Positions 10,442-18,422 of a stretch of 36,789 nucleotides of DNA are shown one piece after another (positions within the stretch are counted from its first letter, which is position 1; every line of letters begins with the position of its first letter). The notes beneath the pieces were generated by a model. The model was not told where the DNA came from and did no database searches. It was given only the letters and a program-made list of their open reading frames with translations. The stretch lies in NCBI GenBank assembly GCA_036734105.1, contig DAIMZH010000032.1, positions 1-36,789 of the forward strand, written 5' to 3'. This DNA comes from Azoarcus_F sp036734105 (GTDB lineage: Bacteria > Pseudomonadota > Gammaproteobacteria > Burkholderiales > Rhodocyclaceae). A program made the translations under genes and the position numbers.

Positions 10442-11341
10442 ATGACTCAACGCAAAGGCATCATTCTGGCCGGTGGCTCAGGCACCCGGCTGTATCCGAT
10501 CACCATGGGCGTGTCCAAGCAATTGCTGCCGATCTACGACAAGCCGATGATCTATTACCCGCTGTCGGTGTTGATGCTGGCTGGCATCCGGCAGATTGCC
10601 ATGATCACCACGCCAGAGGATCAGCTTCAGTTTCAACGCTTGCTCGGCGACGGCTCGCAGTGGGGCGTGGAGTTCACCTGGATCGTCCAGGCCAGCCCGG
10701 ACGGCCTGGCCCAGGCCTATCTGCTCACCGAAGACTTTCTGGCGGGTTCGCCGTCCATCATGGTGCTGGGTGACAACATCTTCTTTGGCCACGGCCTGCC
10801 CGAGATGCTCGCGCGCGCCAGCGAGAAGGACACCGGTGGCACGGTGTTCGGCTATCGCGTAGCCGACCCGCAACGCTATGGCGTGGCGGATTTTGATGCG
10901 GCGGGCAAGGTGCGGGCGATCATAGAAAAGCCTGCTGTGCCGCCGTCCAACTACGCGGTTACTGGTCTGTATTGTCTGGACGGCAGCGCCCCGGCCAAGG
11001 CAGCACGGGTCACGCCGTCGGCGCGTGGCGAACTGGAGATCACCACTTTGCTGGAAATGTATCTGGCCGAGGGTTCGCTGAGTGTGGAGTTGATGGGACG
11101 CGGCTATGCCTGGCTGGATACCGGCACGCATGAGAGCCTGCTGGATGCCGGCAACTTTGTGCGGACCCTGGAAGACCGTCAGGGCTTGTTGATGGGCAGC
11201 CCGGACGAAATCGCGTTTCAGAACCGCTGGATTGATGTTGAGGGTTTGCAGCAGCGCGCCCGCTTGTTCGGCAAGAACCAATACGGGCGCTATCTTGAAC
11301 AGATACTGGAGAGTGCTTCAGGCAAGCCTTCGACACCCTGA
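10442..11341 (+). CDS. rfbA: Glucose-1-phosphate thymidylyltransferase
   Basis: Joins dTTP and glucose-1-phosphate to make dTDP-glucose, the first and usually feedback-regulated step of the pathway. The 299-residue protein carries the nucleotidyltransferase signature GGSGTRLYPIT (11-21) with KQLLPIYDKPMIYYPLS after it, and LGDNIFFGHGL containing the metal-binding Asp. It is the last gene of a C-B-A trio; the reductase RfbD needed for dTDP-L-rhamnose is not in this window. It converges with cysNC, whose stop lies only 12 nt away on the other strand. Confidence 0.96.
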   Translation: MTQRKGIILAGGSGTRLYPITMGVSKQLLPIYDKPMIYYPLSVLMLAGIRQIAMITTPEDQLQFQRLLGDGSQWGVEFTWIVQASPDGLAQAYLLTEDFLAGSPSIMVLGDNIFFGHGLPEMLARASEKDTGGTVFGYRVADPQRYGVADFDAAGKVRAIIEKPAVPPSNYAVTGLYCLDGSAPAKAARVTPSARGELEITTLLEMYLAEGSLSVELMGRGYAWLDTGTHESLLDAGNFVRTLEDRQGLLMGSPDEIAFQNRWIDVEGLQQRARLFGKNQYGRYLEQILESASGKPSTP

Positions 11342-11353
11342 CCAGAAAACGCT

Positions 11354-13261
11354 TCAGGTGTTGATGATGCCTTCAACCCGGAGTCGAGCGATGACGGCTT
11401 CGGCTGCGGCGTCAAGGCTTAGGCTGGTGGTGTCGATTACCACTTCTGGCGATTCAGGGAGTTCGTAGGGAGAATCGATACCGGTAAAGTTTTTCAGTTC
11501 ACCCTTGCGTGCCTTCTTGTAAAGGCCCTTGGGATCACGCCCCTCGGCGACTTCCAGCGGGGTGTTCACAAACACCTCGAAGAACTCGCCATCCTCAAAC
11601 AGCGCGCGCGCCATCTGACGCTCCGAGCGGAACGGCGAAATGAAGGCAGTGAGCACGATCAGCCCGGCATCGACCATCAGGTGGGCTACCTCGGCTACGC
11701 GTCGAATATTTTCGACCCGATCGGCATCAGTAAAGCCGAGATCCTTGTTCAAGCCATGACGCACGTTGTCGCCATCAAGCAGATAGGTGTGATAACCCAT
11801 CGCGTGCAGCTTCTTTTCGACCAGATTGGCAATTGATGACTTGCCTGCACCCGAGATGCCGGTGAACCACATGATGCAACTCTGCTGGCTCTTTTGTGCC
11901 GCGCGAGCCTGTTTGTTGACATCGACTGCTTGCACATGAATGTTGTGGGCCCGGCGCAGCGCAAAGTGAATGAGTCCGGCGCCGACGGTGTTGTTGCTGA
12001 GCCGGTCGATCATGATGAAACCGCCAGTGTCGCGGTTGTCGGTGTAAGCGTCGAAGGCGATCTGACGGTCCAGACTGATTGTGCACACGCCGATGGCGTT
12101 GAGATCGAGCTTTTTGGCAGCGATATGTTCCAGCGTGTTGACGTTGACCTGGTGCTTGATCTCGCTGACGGTGGCGGTGACGGTGCGTGTGCCTATCTTC
12201 ATCAGATACGGGCGGCCGGGCAGCATGGGTTCGTCGTGCATCCAGATCAGCGTGATCTCGAACTGGTCGGCAACCTCCGCCGGTGTCTGAGCGGCTGAGA
12301 TGATGTCTCCGCGCGAGATGTCGACTTCGTCGGCCAGCGTCAGCGTGATCGACTGACCGGCCACGGCCTCGTCAATGTCGCCGTCCATGGTCACGATGCG
12401 GCTGACCGTGCTCTCCTTGCCCGAGGGTTGCACCCGCACACGGTCGCCCGGCCGAATGCTGCCACCGGCAATGGTGCCGGCAAAGCCACGGAAGTCGAGG
12501 TTGGGGCGATTGACCCACTGCACCGGAAGGCGGAAGGCGCCACGGCGGGCCTGCTCGGCGTCGATCTCGACCGTTTCAAGATAACCCATCAGCGTGGTGC
12601 CGTGATACCACGGCATCTTGTCGCTCGGGTCGACGATGTTGTCACCGCGAAAGGCCGACATCGGGATGAAGGTGACCTGCTCAAGACCAATCTGTTTGGC
12701 AAAGTCGAGATAGCTTTCGACGATGCGACGAAACACGGGCTCTGCGTAGTCGACCAGGTCCATCTTGTTGATGGCGACCACGATCTGGCGAATGCCGAGG
12801 AGGGACACCAGATAGCTGTGGCGACGGGTCTGGGTGAGCACACCCCTGCGCGCGTCTATCATGACCACGGCGGCGTCCGCAGTAGAGGCGCCGGTCACCA
12901 TGTTGCGGGTGTATTGCTCGTGGCCCGGGGTGTCGGCCACGATGAACTTGCGCTTGTCGGTGGAAAAGAAGCGGTAGGCCACGTCGATGGTGATGCCTTG
13001 CTCACGCTCGGCGGCCAGACCATCGACCAGCAAGGCGAAGTCGATCGCATCGCCCTGTGTGCCGAACTTTTTGGAGTCGGCTTCGACAGCGGCGAGTTGA
13101 TCCTCGAAGATCATTTTGGATTCGTAGAGCAGACGCCCGATGAGGGTACTCTTGCCGTCATCCACGCTACCGCAGGTGATGAAGCGCAGCAGGCTCTTTT
13201 TTTCGTGTTGCTTGAGATATTGATCGATATCAGTAGCGATCAGGTCGGACACATGTGACAT
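11354..13261 (-). CDS. cysNC: Bifunctional sulfate adenylyltransferase subunit 1 / adenylylsulfate kinase
   Basis: A 635-residue fusion. The N-terminal CysN part is an EF-Tu-like GTPase that drives APS formation by CysD: GSVDDGKST (31-39), DTPGH (110-114) and NKMD (165-168) are intact. The C-terminal CysC part (about 455-635) phosphorylates APS to PAPS: Walker A GISGAGKSS (468-476), LDGDNVRHGLN, and FISPFRSER with the serine typical of active APS kinase. Fused CysNC is common in proteobacteria. Only one base separates it from cysD upstream, so the two subunits are made together. PAPS would feed assimilation or sulfotransferases; no reductase is in the window. Confidence 0.96.
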   Translation of the reverse strand: MSHVSDLIATDIDQYLKQHEKKSLLRFITCGSVDDGKSTLIGRLLYESKMIFEDQLAAVEADSKKFGTQGDAIDFALLVDGLAAEREQGITIDVAYRFFSTDKRKFIVADTPGHEQYTRNMVTGASTADAAVVMIDARRGVLTQTRRHSYLVSLLGIRQIVVAINKMDLVDYAEPVFRRIVESYLDFAKQIGLEQVTFIPMSAFRGDNIVDPSDKMPWYHGTTLMGYLETVEIDAEQARRGAFRLPVQWVNRPNLDFRGFAGTIAGGSIRPGDRVRVQPSGKESTVSRIVTMDGDIDEAVAGQSITLTLADEVDISRGDIISAAQTPAEVADQFEITLIWMHDEPMLPGRPYLMKIGTRTVTATVSEIKHQVNVNTLEHIAAKKLDLNAIGVCTISLDRQIAFDAYTDNRDTGGFIMIDRLSNNTVGAGLIHFALRRAHNIHVQAVDVNKQARAAQKSQQSCIMWFTGISGAGKSSIANLVEKKLHAMGYHTYLLDGDNVRHGLNKDLGFTDADRVENIRRVAEVAHLMVDAGLIVLTAFISPFRSERQMARALFEDGEFFEVFVNTPLEVAEGRDPKGLYKKARKGELKNFTGIDSPYELPESPEVVIDTTSLSLDAAAEAVIARLRVEGIINT

Positions 13262-13262
13262 G

Positions 13263-14180
13263 TCAGAAGTACCCCTCTTGCTTTTTCTTTTCCATGGATG
13301 CGGCGCTATCGTGATCGATCACCCGCCCCTGACGTTCGGAAGTGCGGGTGAGCAGCATCTCCTGAATGATGGCCGGCAGCGTGTCGGCATCGGATTCGAT
13401 GGCGCCGGTCAGCGGGTAGCAACCCAGTGTGCGAAAGCGCACCTTCTTCATCATCGGCACCTCGCCGGGTTTGAGCGGCATGCGCTCATCGTCGACCATG
13501 ATGAGCGAACCGTCGCGTTCGACCACCGGCCTGGGTGCGGAGTAATACAGCGGCACGATGGGAATGTTTTCGAGGTGGATGTATTGCCAGATGTCGAGCT
13601 CGGTCCAGTTGGAGATCGGGAACACGCGGATGGATTCATGCTTGCTCTTGCGCGCGTTGTATAGCTTCCACAACTCGGGGCGCTGGTTCTTCGGGTCCCA
13701 GCGATGCTGGTCGGTACGGAACGAGAAGACGCGTTCCTTGGCGCGGGATTTTTCCTCGTCGCGACGGGCACCGCCAAAGGCGACATCGAAACCGTATTTG
13801 TCGAGCGCCTGCTTGAGCGACTCGGTCTTCATGATGTCGGTGTGGATGGCCGAGCCATGGGTGAACGGGTTGACGTTTTTGGCCACACCGTCGGGGTTGA
13901 TGTGAACCAGCAGGTCCATGCCGATATCCTTGGCCATGCGGTCGCGAAAGCGATACATCTCCTGGAACTTCCAGCGGGTGTCGACATGCAGCAGCGGAAA
14001 AGGCGGGACGGCCGGATAGAATGCCTTCTGGGCCAGATGCAGCATGACGGCGCTGTCTTTCCCGACGGAGTAGAGCATGACGGGTTTGTCGGCTTCAGCG
14101 ACCACTTCACGCATGATGTGGATGCTTTCGGCCTCCAGCCTTTGCAAGTGGGTAAGGGTGTCAGTATGGATCATGGGCAC
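13263..14180 (-). CDS. cysD: Sulfate adenylyltransferase subunit 2
   Basis: The catalytic ATP sulfurylase subunit, an ATP pyrophosphatase-fold enzyme that forms APS from sulfate and ATP with the CysN GTPase. The 305-residue protein has the PP-loop SVGKDSAVMLHL (38-49) and the family segments HVDTRWKFQEMY and GGARRDEEKSRAKERVFSFR. The start could be the ATG at 14180 or the third codon. It is divergent from cysQ across 97 nt, which should contain both promoters; I see no confident hexamer pair there. Confidence 0.96.
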   Translation of the reverse strand: MPMIHTDTLTHLQRLEAESIHIMREVVAEADKPVMLYSVGKDSAVMLHLAQKAFYPAVPPFPLLHVDTRWKFQEMYRFRDRMAKDIGMDLLVHINPDGVAKNVNPFTHGSAIHTDIMKTESLKQALDKYGFDVAFGGARRDEEKSRAKERVFSFRTDQHRWDPKNQRPELWKLYNARKSKHESIRVFPISNWTELDIWQYIHLENIPIVPLYYSAPRPVVERDGSLIMVDDERMPLKPGEVPMMKKVRFRTLGCYPLTGAIESDADTLPAIIQEMLLTRTSERQGRVIDHDSAASMEKKKQEGYF

Positions 14181-14277
14181 TTCGTTCGAGTGGTTGGACG
14201 ATGTGGTGCAAGAAATTTGAATCAGCTCTTACAATAGTACGTCAGACTACGTTTTTTGTCCGACTTCTGGAGAACAC

Positions 14278-15054
14278 ATGAGCAAGCAAGCTGGGCTGGA
14301 AGAGTGGTTGCGCCATTGCGAGCGTATTGCGCGTGAGGCTGGCGAAGTGATCATGCAGGTGTATGCCACCGACTTCGCAGTGCGGGGCAAGGCTGACGCC
14401 TCGCCGGTGACCGAAGCCGATGAGCAGGCCGAAGCGGTGATTCTGGCGGGCTTGCGCGCACTGGCGCCCGAGGTGCCGGTGGTGGCTGAGGAAGAAGTCG
14501 CAGCGGGACGCGCGCCAACGGTGGGCAACTGTTTCTGGCTGGTAGACCCGCTGGATGGCACCAAGGAGTTCATCAACCGCAATGGCGAGTTTACGGTGAA
14601 CATCGCACTGGTACGTGACGGTGTGCCGGTGCTGGGGGTGGTATTTGCGCCTGCGCTCGGCCGTTTGTTTGCGGGTGCTCAGGGGGTCGGCGCCTTCATG
14701 GAGGATTCGCAGGGACGCCGCGCGATTCATTGCCGTGAGGAGCCTGCCGAGGGCTTGACCGTGGTGGCCAGCCGGTCGCACGGTGATGCCGACGCGCTGG
14801 ATCGTTTTCTGGCAGGGCGTAAGGTGGCTGCCCTGCGCAGTGCGGGTTCATCGCTCAAGTTGTGCCTGGTGGCCAGTGGCGAGGCAGATGTGTATCCGCG
14901 CCTCGGGCGCACCATGGAGTGGGATATTGCCGCTGGTCATGCGGTGTTGCTGGCCGCCGGTGGTCGTGTGACCACGCTTGATGGTGCGCCGCTGGGCTAT
15001 GCCAAGCCAGACTTTGCCAATCCGCATTTCGCGGCCTGGGGTGTCGGCGCCTGA
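14278..15054 (+). CDS. cysQ: 3'(2'),5'-bisphosphate nucleotidase CysQ
   Basis: Hydrolyses 3'-phosphoadenosine 5'-phosphate (and PAPS) to AMP (APS), clearing the inhibitory by-product of PAPS use. The 258-residue inositol-monophosphatase-fold protein has metal-binding acids at E71-E72, the DPLDGT motif at D90-T95 (D90, D93) and the C-terminal WDIAAGHAVLLAAGG signature. TGGAG precedes the ATG. It is divergent from cysDNC and followed at once by a permease, so it belongs to a sulfur-assimilation locus. Confidence 0.94.
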   Translation: MSKQAGLEEWLRHCERIAREAGEVIMQVYATDFAVRGKADASPVTEADEQAEAVILAGLRALAPEVPVVAEEEVAAGRAPTVGNCFWLVDPLDGTKEFINRNGEFTVNIALVRDGVPVLGVVFAPALGRLFAGAQGVGAFMEDSQGRRAIHCREEPAEGLTVVASRSHGDADALDRFLAGRKVAALRSAGSSLKLCLVASGEADVYPRLGRTMEWDIAAGHAVLLAAGGRVTTLDGAPLGYAKPDFANPHFAAWGVGA

Positions 15055-15058
15055 TCGT

Positions 15059-16786
15059 ATGACGGCCTATCTGGTGCTGGCCTCCATCGCCGGTCTGCTG
15101 GTGTTGCTGGTGCAGGGGCGGTTTGCCCCCGGCGTGCTGTTTACAGCGTTGGCCGGAGGCTACTATCTGCTCGGTCTGGTTGATCAGAAGGTGTGGCTGG
15201 CGAGCTACACCAACCCGGCTTTGATGACCTTGATTGTGTTGTTGCTGGTGTCGCTGGCGCTGGAGCGTTCCGCCTTTCTCGACCGCCTTGCTGACAAACT
15301 GCTCACAGGCGGTGAAACCGCTGCCACGCTGAAGCTGACGGCGAGCACCGCCGGTTTTTCCGCTTTCCTCAACAACACGGCGGTAGTGGGGGCCTTGTTG
15401 GGGGTACTGAGCCGCCAGCGCAAGGTGGCGGCGTCAAGATTGTTGATCCCTTTGTCGTATGCTTCTGTGCTTGGTGGTATGACGACGCTGGTGGGCACGT
15501 CCACCAATCTGGTCGTGAACTCCTTTGTGGTGGGTGCCGGCATGGCGCCGCTCGGCATGTTCGTGTTTGCGTGGGTCGGTGTGCCGGTGGCCTTGGCTTG
15601 TCTCGGTGTGCTGTTGTTCAGTGCGCGGCTGCTGCCAAAGCAGCATGCGTTTGAGGGCGAAAATCAGCAGCCTTTCTTTTTGGAGGCTTGTGTTTCCGAG
15701 GGCTCGCCGCTCGCTGGCCGCAGCATCCTGGACAACGGATTGCGCAACCTGGATGGTTTGTTCTTGCTGGAGTTGCTTCGTGGCGATCGCCTTGTTTCGC
15801 CGGTCGCACCAAGTGAGATCCTTGAGCTTGGCGACGTCCTGATCTTTACCGGCGAAACCAGCAAGGTACAGGCTTTGCAGCGCTTTGAAGGTTTGCAGGT
15901 GTTTGGCCATCGTGCTGACGCCTTGCTGGGCTCAAATCTGGTCGAAGTGGTGCTGTCCAGCGAATCCAGTCTGGCCAACAAAACTTTGCGTGATGTGGAC
16001 TTTCGGACCATGTTCGACGCCGGGGTTGTGGGTATCAGACGCGGCGAGAAACGTCTGGAGGGGCAGTTGGGCCGGGTAGCGCTGAGAGTTGGGGATTGCC
16101 TGCTGCTCGCGGTTGGCCCGGATTTCCGCAATCACCACAATGTCGCACGACATTTTCATGTGCTGGATCAGAGCCTTCAGACGCCCCGGCTGAGCGATCG
16201 ACAGAGCGCCTGGGCGCTTGGCGGGTTTGCGCTGGTCATTGCCTTGTCGGCACTTGAACTGGTGCCTTTGTTTACCGGTTTGCTGGTGTTGATGGTCGGA
16301 CTGCTGCTTAGCCGTTTGCTGACGCTTAACGAGATGCGGCGCAGGTTTCCGTTTGAGCTGTGGCTGATCATAGGGTCGGCCTTAACCATCGCGCAGGTGC
16401 TGGAAAGCTCCGGCGGCGCAGCGCTGATAGCCAATGTGGTCAATCGGGTTTTTGATGGTCACGGGCCTATGGGCGCCCTGATCGGCATCTTTCTGCTCAC
16501 CTTGTTGCTGACCGAGTTGGTCACCAACAATGCGGCTGCGGCGCTGGTCTTTCCGATTGCGCTCAGCACTGCCAAGGCTCTTGGCGTTGACCCGACGCCC
16601 TTTGTCATGGTGGTGGCGTATGGCGCCAGCGCCTGCTTTCTGATGCCCTTCGGCTATCAGACGCATCTGATGGTGTTCTCTCCTGGCCGCTATCGAATGC
16701 TCGATTATGTTCGGGTGGGCTTGCCGGTCAGTCTGACCTACTCGGTAATGGTGTTGTTGCTGGTGCCCAAGGTATTTCCTTTCTGA
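15059..16786 (+). CDS. SLC13/DASS-type permease with RCK_C (TrkA-C) domains, probable sulfate transporter
   Basis: A 575-residue inner-membrane protein: an N-terminal block of hydrophobic helices (about 1-195), a soluble middle region with two RCK_C-like segments (about 205-380), and a second helical block (about 400-575). The family's paired Asn-Thr signatures are visible: FLNNTAVVGALL and GTSTNLVVNSF in the first half, LTELVTNNAAAALVFP in the second. The same layout occurs in SAC1/SLT-type sulfate permeases. ATG 15059 starts 4 nt after the cysQ stop; an in-frame upstream start would overlap cysQ and add non-membrane sequence. Sulfate as substrate is inferred from cysQ and cysDNC next door. 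Confidence 0.88.
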   Translation: MTAYLVLASIAGLLVLLVQGRFAPGVLFTALAGGYYLLGLVDQKVWLASYTNPALMTLIVLLLVSLALERSAFLDRLADKLLTGGETAATLKLTASTAGFSAFLNNTAVVGALLGVLSRQRKVAASRLLIPLSYASVLGGMTTLVGTSTNLVVNSFVVGAGMAPLGMFVFAWVGVPVALACLGVLLFSARLLPKQHAFEGENQQPFFLEACVSEGSPLAGRSILDNGLRNLDGLFLLELLRGDRLVSPVAPSEILELGDVLIFTGETSKVQALQRFEGLQVFGHRADALLGSNLVEVVLSSESSLANKTLRDVDFRTMFDAGVVGIRRGEKRLEGQLGRVALRVGDCLLLAVGPDFRNHHNVARHFHVLDQSLQTPRLSDRQSAWALGGFALVIALSALELVPLFTGLLVLMVGLLLSRLLTLNEMRRRFPFELWLIIGSALTIAQVLESSGGAALIANVVNRVFDGHGPMGALIGIFLLTLLLTELVTNNAAAALVFPIALSTAKALGVDPTPFVMVVAYGASACFLMPFGYQTHLMVFSPGRYRMLDYVRVGLPVSLTYSVMVLLLVPKVFPF

Positions 16787-16802
16787 ATCCGCTTGGTTCA
16801 GC

Positions 16803-16839
16803 AGCCCTGCGCATTGGTGCTTCAGTCTGAGCGCAGGCT
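16803..16839. terminator. Stem-loop between convergent genes
   Basis: AGCC-C-TGCGC (16803-16812, one bulged C) pairs with GCGCAGGCT (16831-16839) around an 18-nt loop. It lies between the stops of the permease and the phosphatase. No T-run follows, so termination is uncertain. Confidence 0.3.
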
Positions 16840-16865
16840 TACTGCTTGCTCGTCTGACGCGAGAT

Positions 16866-17303
16866 TTACAGCTTGTCTAGCCAGTGGCCTACCGAATCGT
16901 TGATGATCTGATAGGCAAGCTCGTGCTGTTCCTTACCCAGACGGTAAGGGTCGGGCACTTCGGCGTGGTTCCAGTGGCCAATCAGAAACAGCTTGCCGCG
17001 CGATGCAGCGTCAAGCCGGGCGGCGTATTCCATGTGGTGTTTCTCCATGGCCAGAATAAGATCGGACTGGCGCAGGATCTCGACGGTCAGTTGGCGCGCA
17101 CGGTGCGACGAAAGGTCCAGGCCGTGTTCAAGCGCTACCGCTTGCGTGTCGGAGTCGGCGGCGTGACCCACCAAAGCACCAATGCCGGCTGATGACACTT
17201 CGGCGTTGTTGCCACGTTCGCCAAGTTTGGTGCGAAGCAGATACTCTGCCAGAGGGCTGCGACAGATGTTGCCGGTGCAAAGGGTGAGAATTTTATTGAA
17301 CAT
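16866..17303 (-). CDS. Low-molecular-weight protein tyrosine phosphatase (Wzb-like)
   Basis: A 145-residue cytoplasmic phosphatase. The N-terminal P-loop CTGNICRS (C9-S16, matching CX5R-S) supplies the nucleophile C9 and R15, and VPDPYR near residue 115 gives the general-acid Asp. The MFNKIL start closely resembles Wzb-type enzymes, which dephosphorylate BY-kinases controlling exopolysaccharide export; arsenate-reductase-type relatives are less likely. No Wzc kinase is visible here, though the rfb genes and the PEP-CTERM gene suit a surface-polysaccharide role. The start codon lies only 10 nt after an intrinsic terminator and has no evident Shine-Dalgarno. Confidence 0.9.
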   Translation of the reverse strand: MFNKILTLCTGNICRSPLAEYLLRTKLGERGNNAEVSSAGIGALVGHAADSDTQAVALEHGLDLSSHRARQLTVEILRQSDLILAMEKHHMEYAARLDAASRGKLFLIGHWNHAEVPDPYRLGKEQHELAYQIINDSVGHWLDKL

Positions 17304-17313
17304 ATTCAGGTGT

Positions 17314-17350
17314 AAAAAAAACCGACACCCTCAGAAAAGAGTGTCGGTTT
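17314..17350 (-). terminator. Intrinsic terminator of the PEP-CTERM gene
   Basis: On the leftward strand a 10-bp stem (plus-strand 17319-17328 with 17341-17350, AAACCGACAC/GTGTCGGTTT) is followed by a run of T (plus-strand A at 17314-17320). It begins 20 nt after the PEP-CTERM stop and ends 10 nt before the phosphatase start. Confidence 0.9.
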
Positions 17351-17370
17351 TTGCTTGAAGATATACCTGA

Positions 17371-18213
17371 TCAGGCGACCTTGCGGCGACGCATGGCTCC
17401 CAGACCGGCGAGGCCAAGTCCGAGCAATGCAAGCGACGCAGGTTCGGGGACTGCGGTTACCGAGGCACCGCGAATGCTGAACGTGCCATCGGCCTTGTTG
17501 AATGATGGGTGCTGCATATAAGCCATTTGCTGCACTGGGTCGGTCGGGTCAGTGAAACCATGAATCAGGAAGTCGGCACCAGCCAGGCCTTGCTCAATGC
17601 CTACCCAGGTGAGACCGGTTTCGGTGATGGTCAGGTCTGCACCTGTTGCACCAATGGTCCCTGTCACGTTGATTGTGCCTGCGCCGTCTGGATTGACAAA
17701 TACGCCACCTGCCAAGCCATTTATAAGTGCAAACAGCGGGTTGGACATCACGCCGTCGTAACTGGCGGTGAAGTTGACCGGCAGGAGACCCGGAACACTC
17801 GCGCCGTTGATCACCAGATTGGCGCCACCAAACACGAAATCGTACTGCCCGACCGGCACATTGTGAGTCACGCTACCCTGGCCAAGAGAACCGCTGAGGT
17901 TATTCAGCACGATGTCAGGGGTTCCGTTTCCGGAGTAGTCCAGAGTTGACAGACCGCTGTTGGCAAAGAACTCATAGGTTCCGCTCGGCGCAACGTTGAC
18001 TGAAACGTCACCAAAGAGGTCGGAAAGCTGTACGTTGAAGATGCCATCGAAGCCTGGTGCAACGTTTCCGCTGGCAGCAGTGGTTGCAAAGTTGTTGATG
18101 AGAATCTTGCCATCGAGGCTGCCGATCGAGGCGACATAAGGAGCGGCAAAAGCCGAACCAGCAACACCACCTGCCAGAACAGCGGTTGCTGCAATCAGTG
18201 AGAATTTTTTCAT
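17371..18213 (-). CDS. PEP-CTERM sorting domain protein
   Basis: A 280-residue exported protein. Residues 1-23 are a Sec signal peptide (MKKF, hydrophobic core, cleavage after AFA). The C-terminus has the exosortase signal: VPEP at 255-258, a Gly/Leu/Ala-rich helix, then the basic tail MRRRKVA. Between them is a Gly/Asn/Thr-rich, probably beta-rich region with no recognisable enzyme motif. PEP-CTERM proteins are processed by an exosortase (EpsH/XrtA) encoded elsewhere and act at the surface or in exopolysaccharide and floc matrix. The gene is monocistronic: it has a sigma54-type promoter upstream and its own terminator. GGAG precedes the ATG. Its exact role is unknown. Confidence 0.93.
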   Translation of the reverse strand: MKKFSLIAATAVLAGGVAGSAFAAPYVASIGSLDGKILINNFATTAASGNVAPGFDGIFNVQLSDLFGDVSVNVAPSGTYEFFANSGLSTLDYSGNGTPDIVLNNLSGSLGQGSVTHNVPVGQYDFVFGGANLVINGASVPGLLPVNFTASYDGVMSNPLFALINGLAGGVFVNPDGAGTINVTGTIGATGADLTITETGLTWVGIEQGLAGADFLIHGFTDPTDPVQQMAYMQHPSFNKADGTFSIRGASVTAVPEPASLALLGLGLAGLGAMRRRKVA

Positions 18214-18291
18214 GTTTAACTCCGGTAAAATCCAGAAACAGTGCAGTTTAAGTGCGATTTATGGCACCTGAAACCACGACCTAAGACCTTG

Positions 18292-18301
18292 GTTGCGCAA
18301 C
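18292..18301. promoter_or_regulatory. GTTGCGCAAC palindrome in the PEP-CTERM leader
   Basis: A perfect 10-bp palindrome lies just downstream of the predicted sigma54 start site, about 80 nt before the ATG. Its core TTGCGCAA also occurs twice at 21909-21928. It could be a protein-binding site or chance; the same 8-mer also falls inside the GntR coding sequence (254-261). Confidence 0.25.
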
Positions 18302-18324
18302 TCAAACTTTCCTGCAGCTAGCTA

Positions 18325-18340
18325 AGCAAGTGACGTGCCA
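18325..18340 (-). promoter_or_regulatory. Sigma54 (RpoN) promoter of the PEP-CTERM gene
   Basis: Read leftward the sequence is TGGCACG-TCAC-TTGCT, matching the -24/-12 consensus TGGCACG-N4-TTGCW at every conserved position. The -24 GG is opposite 18338-18339 and the -12 GC opposite 18326-18327, so transcription should start near 18314, leaving a leader of about 100 nt. A sigma54 promoter requires an enhancer-binding activator; PrsR-type regulators are the known partners at PEP-CTERM genes, and none is encoded in this window. Confidence 0.85.
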
Positions 18341-18366
18341 ATAAATTAAAGCCTTGAAAATAAGAG

Positions 18367-18397
18367 AAAAAAAGTTTTTTCGGGAAGGCCCGCAAAA
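18367..18397 (-). terminator. Probable terminator of the epimerase-like gene
   Basis: On the leftward strand TTTT-G-CGGG pairs with CCCG-AAAA around a CCTT loop (plus-strand 18377-18397, one bulge), followed a few bases later by seven T (plus-strand A at 18367-18373). It starts 26 nt past the stop of the gene at 18423. Confidence 0.6.
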
Positions 18398-18422
18398 CTC
18401 AGTGTAAAAAATGCCGACAGTT

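Noticed and set aside
14181..14277. TACAAT as a -10 for the cysD/cysQ divergent promoters
   Set aside because: No acceptable -35 at 15-19 bp on either strand; too weak to annotate.
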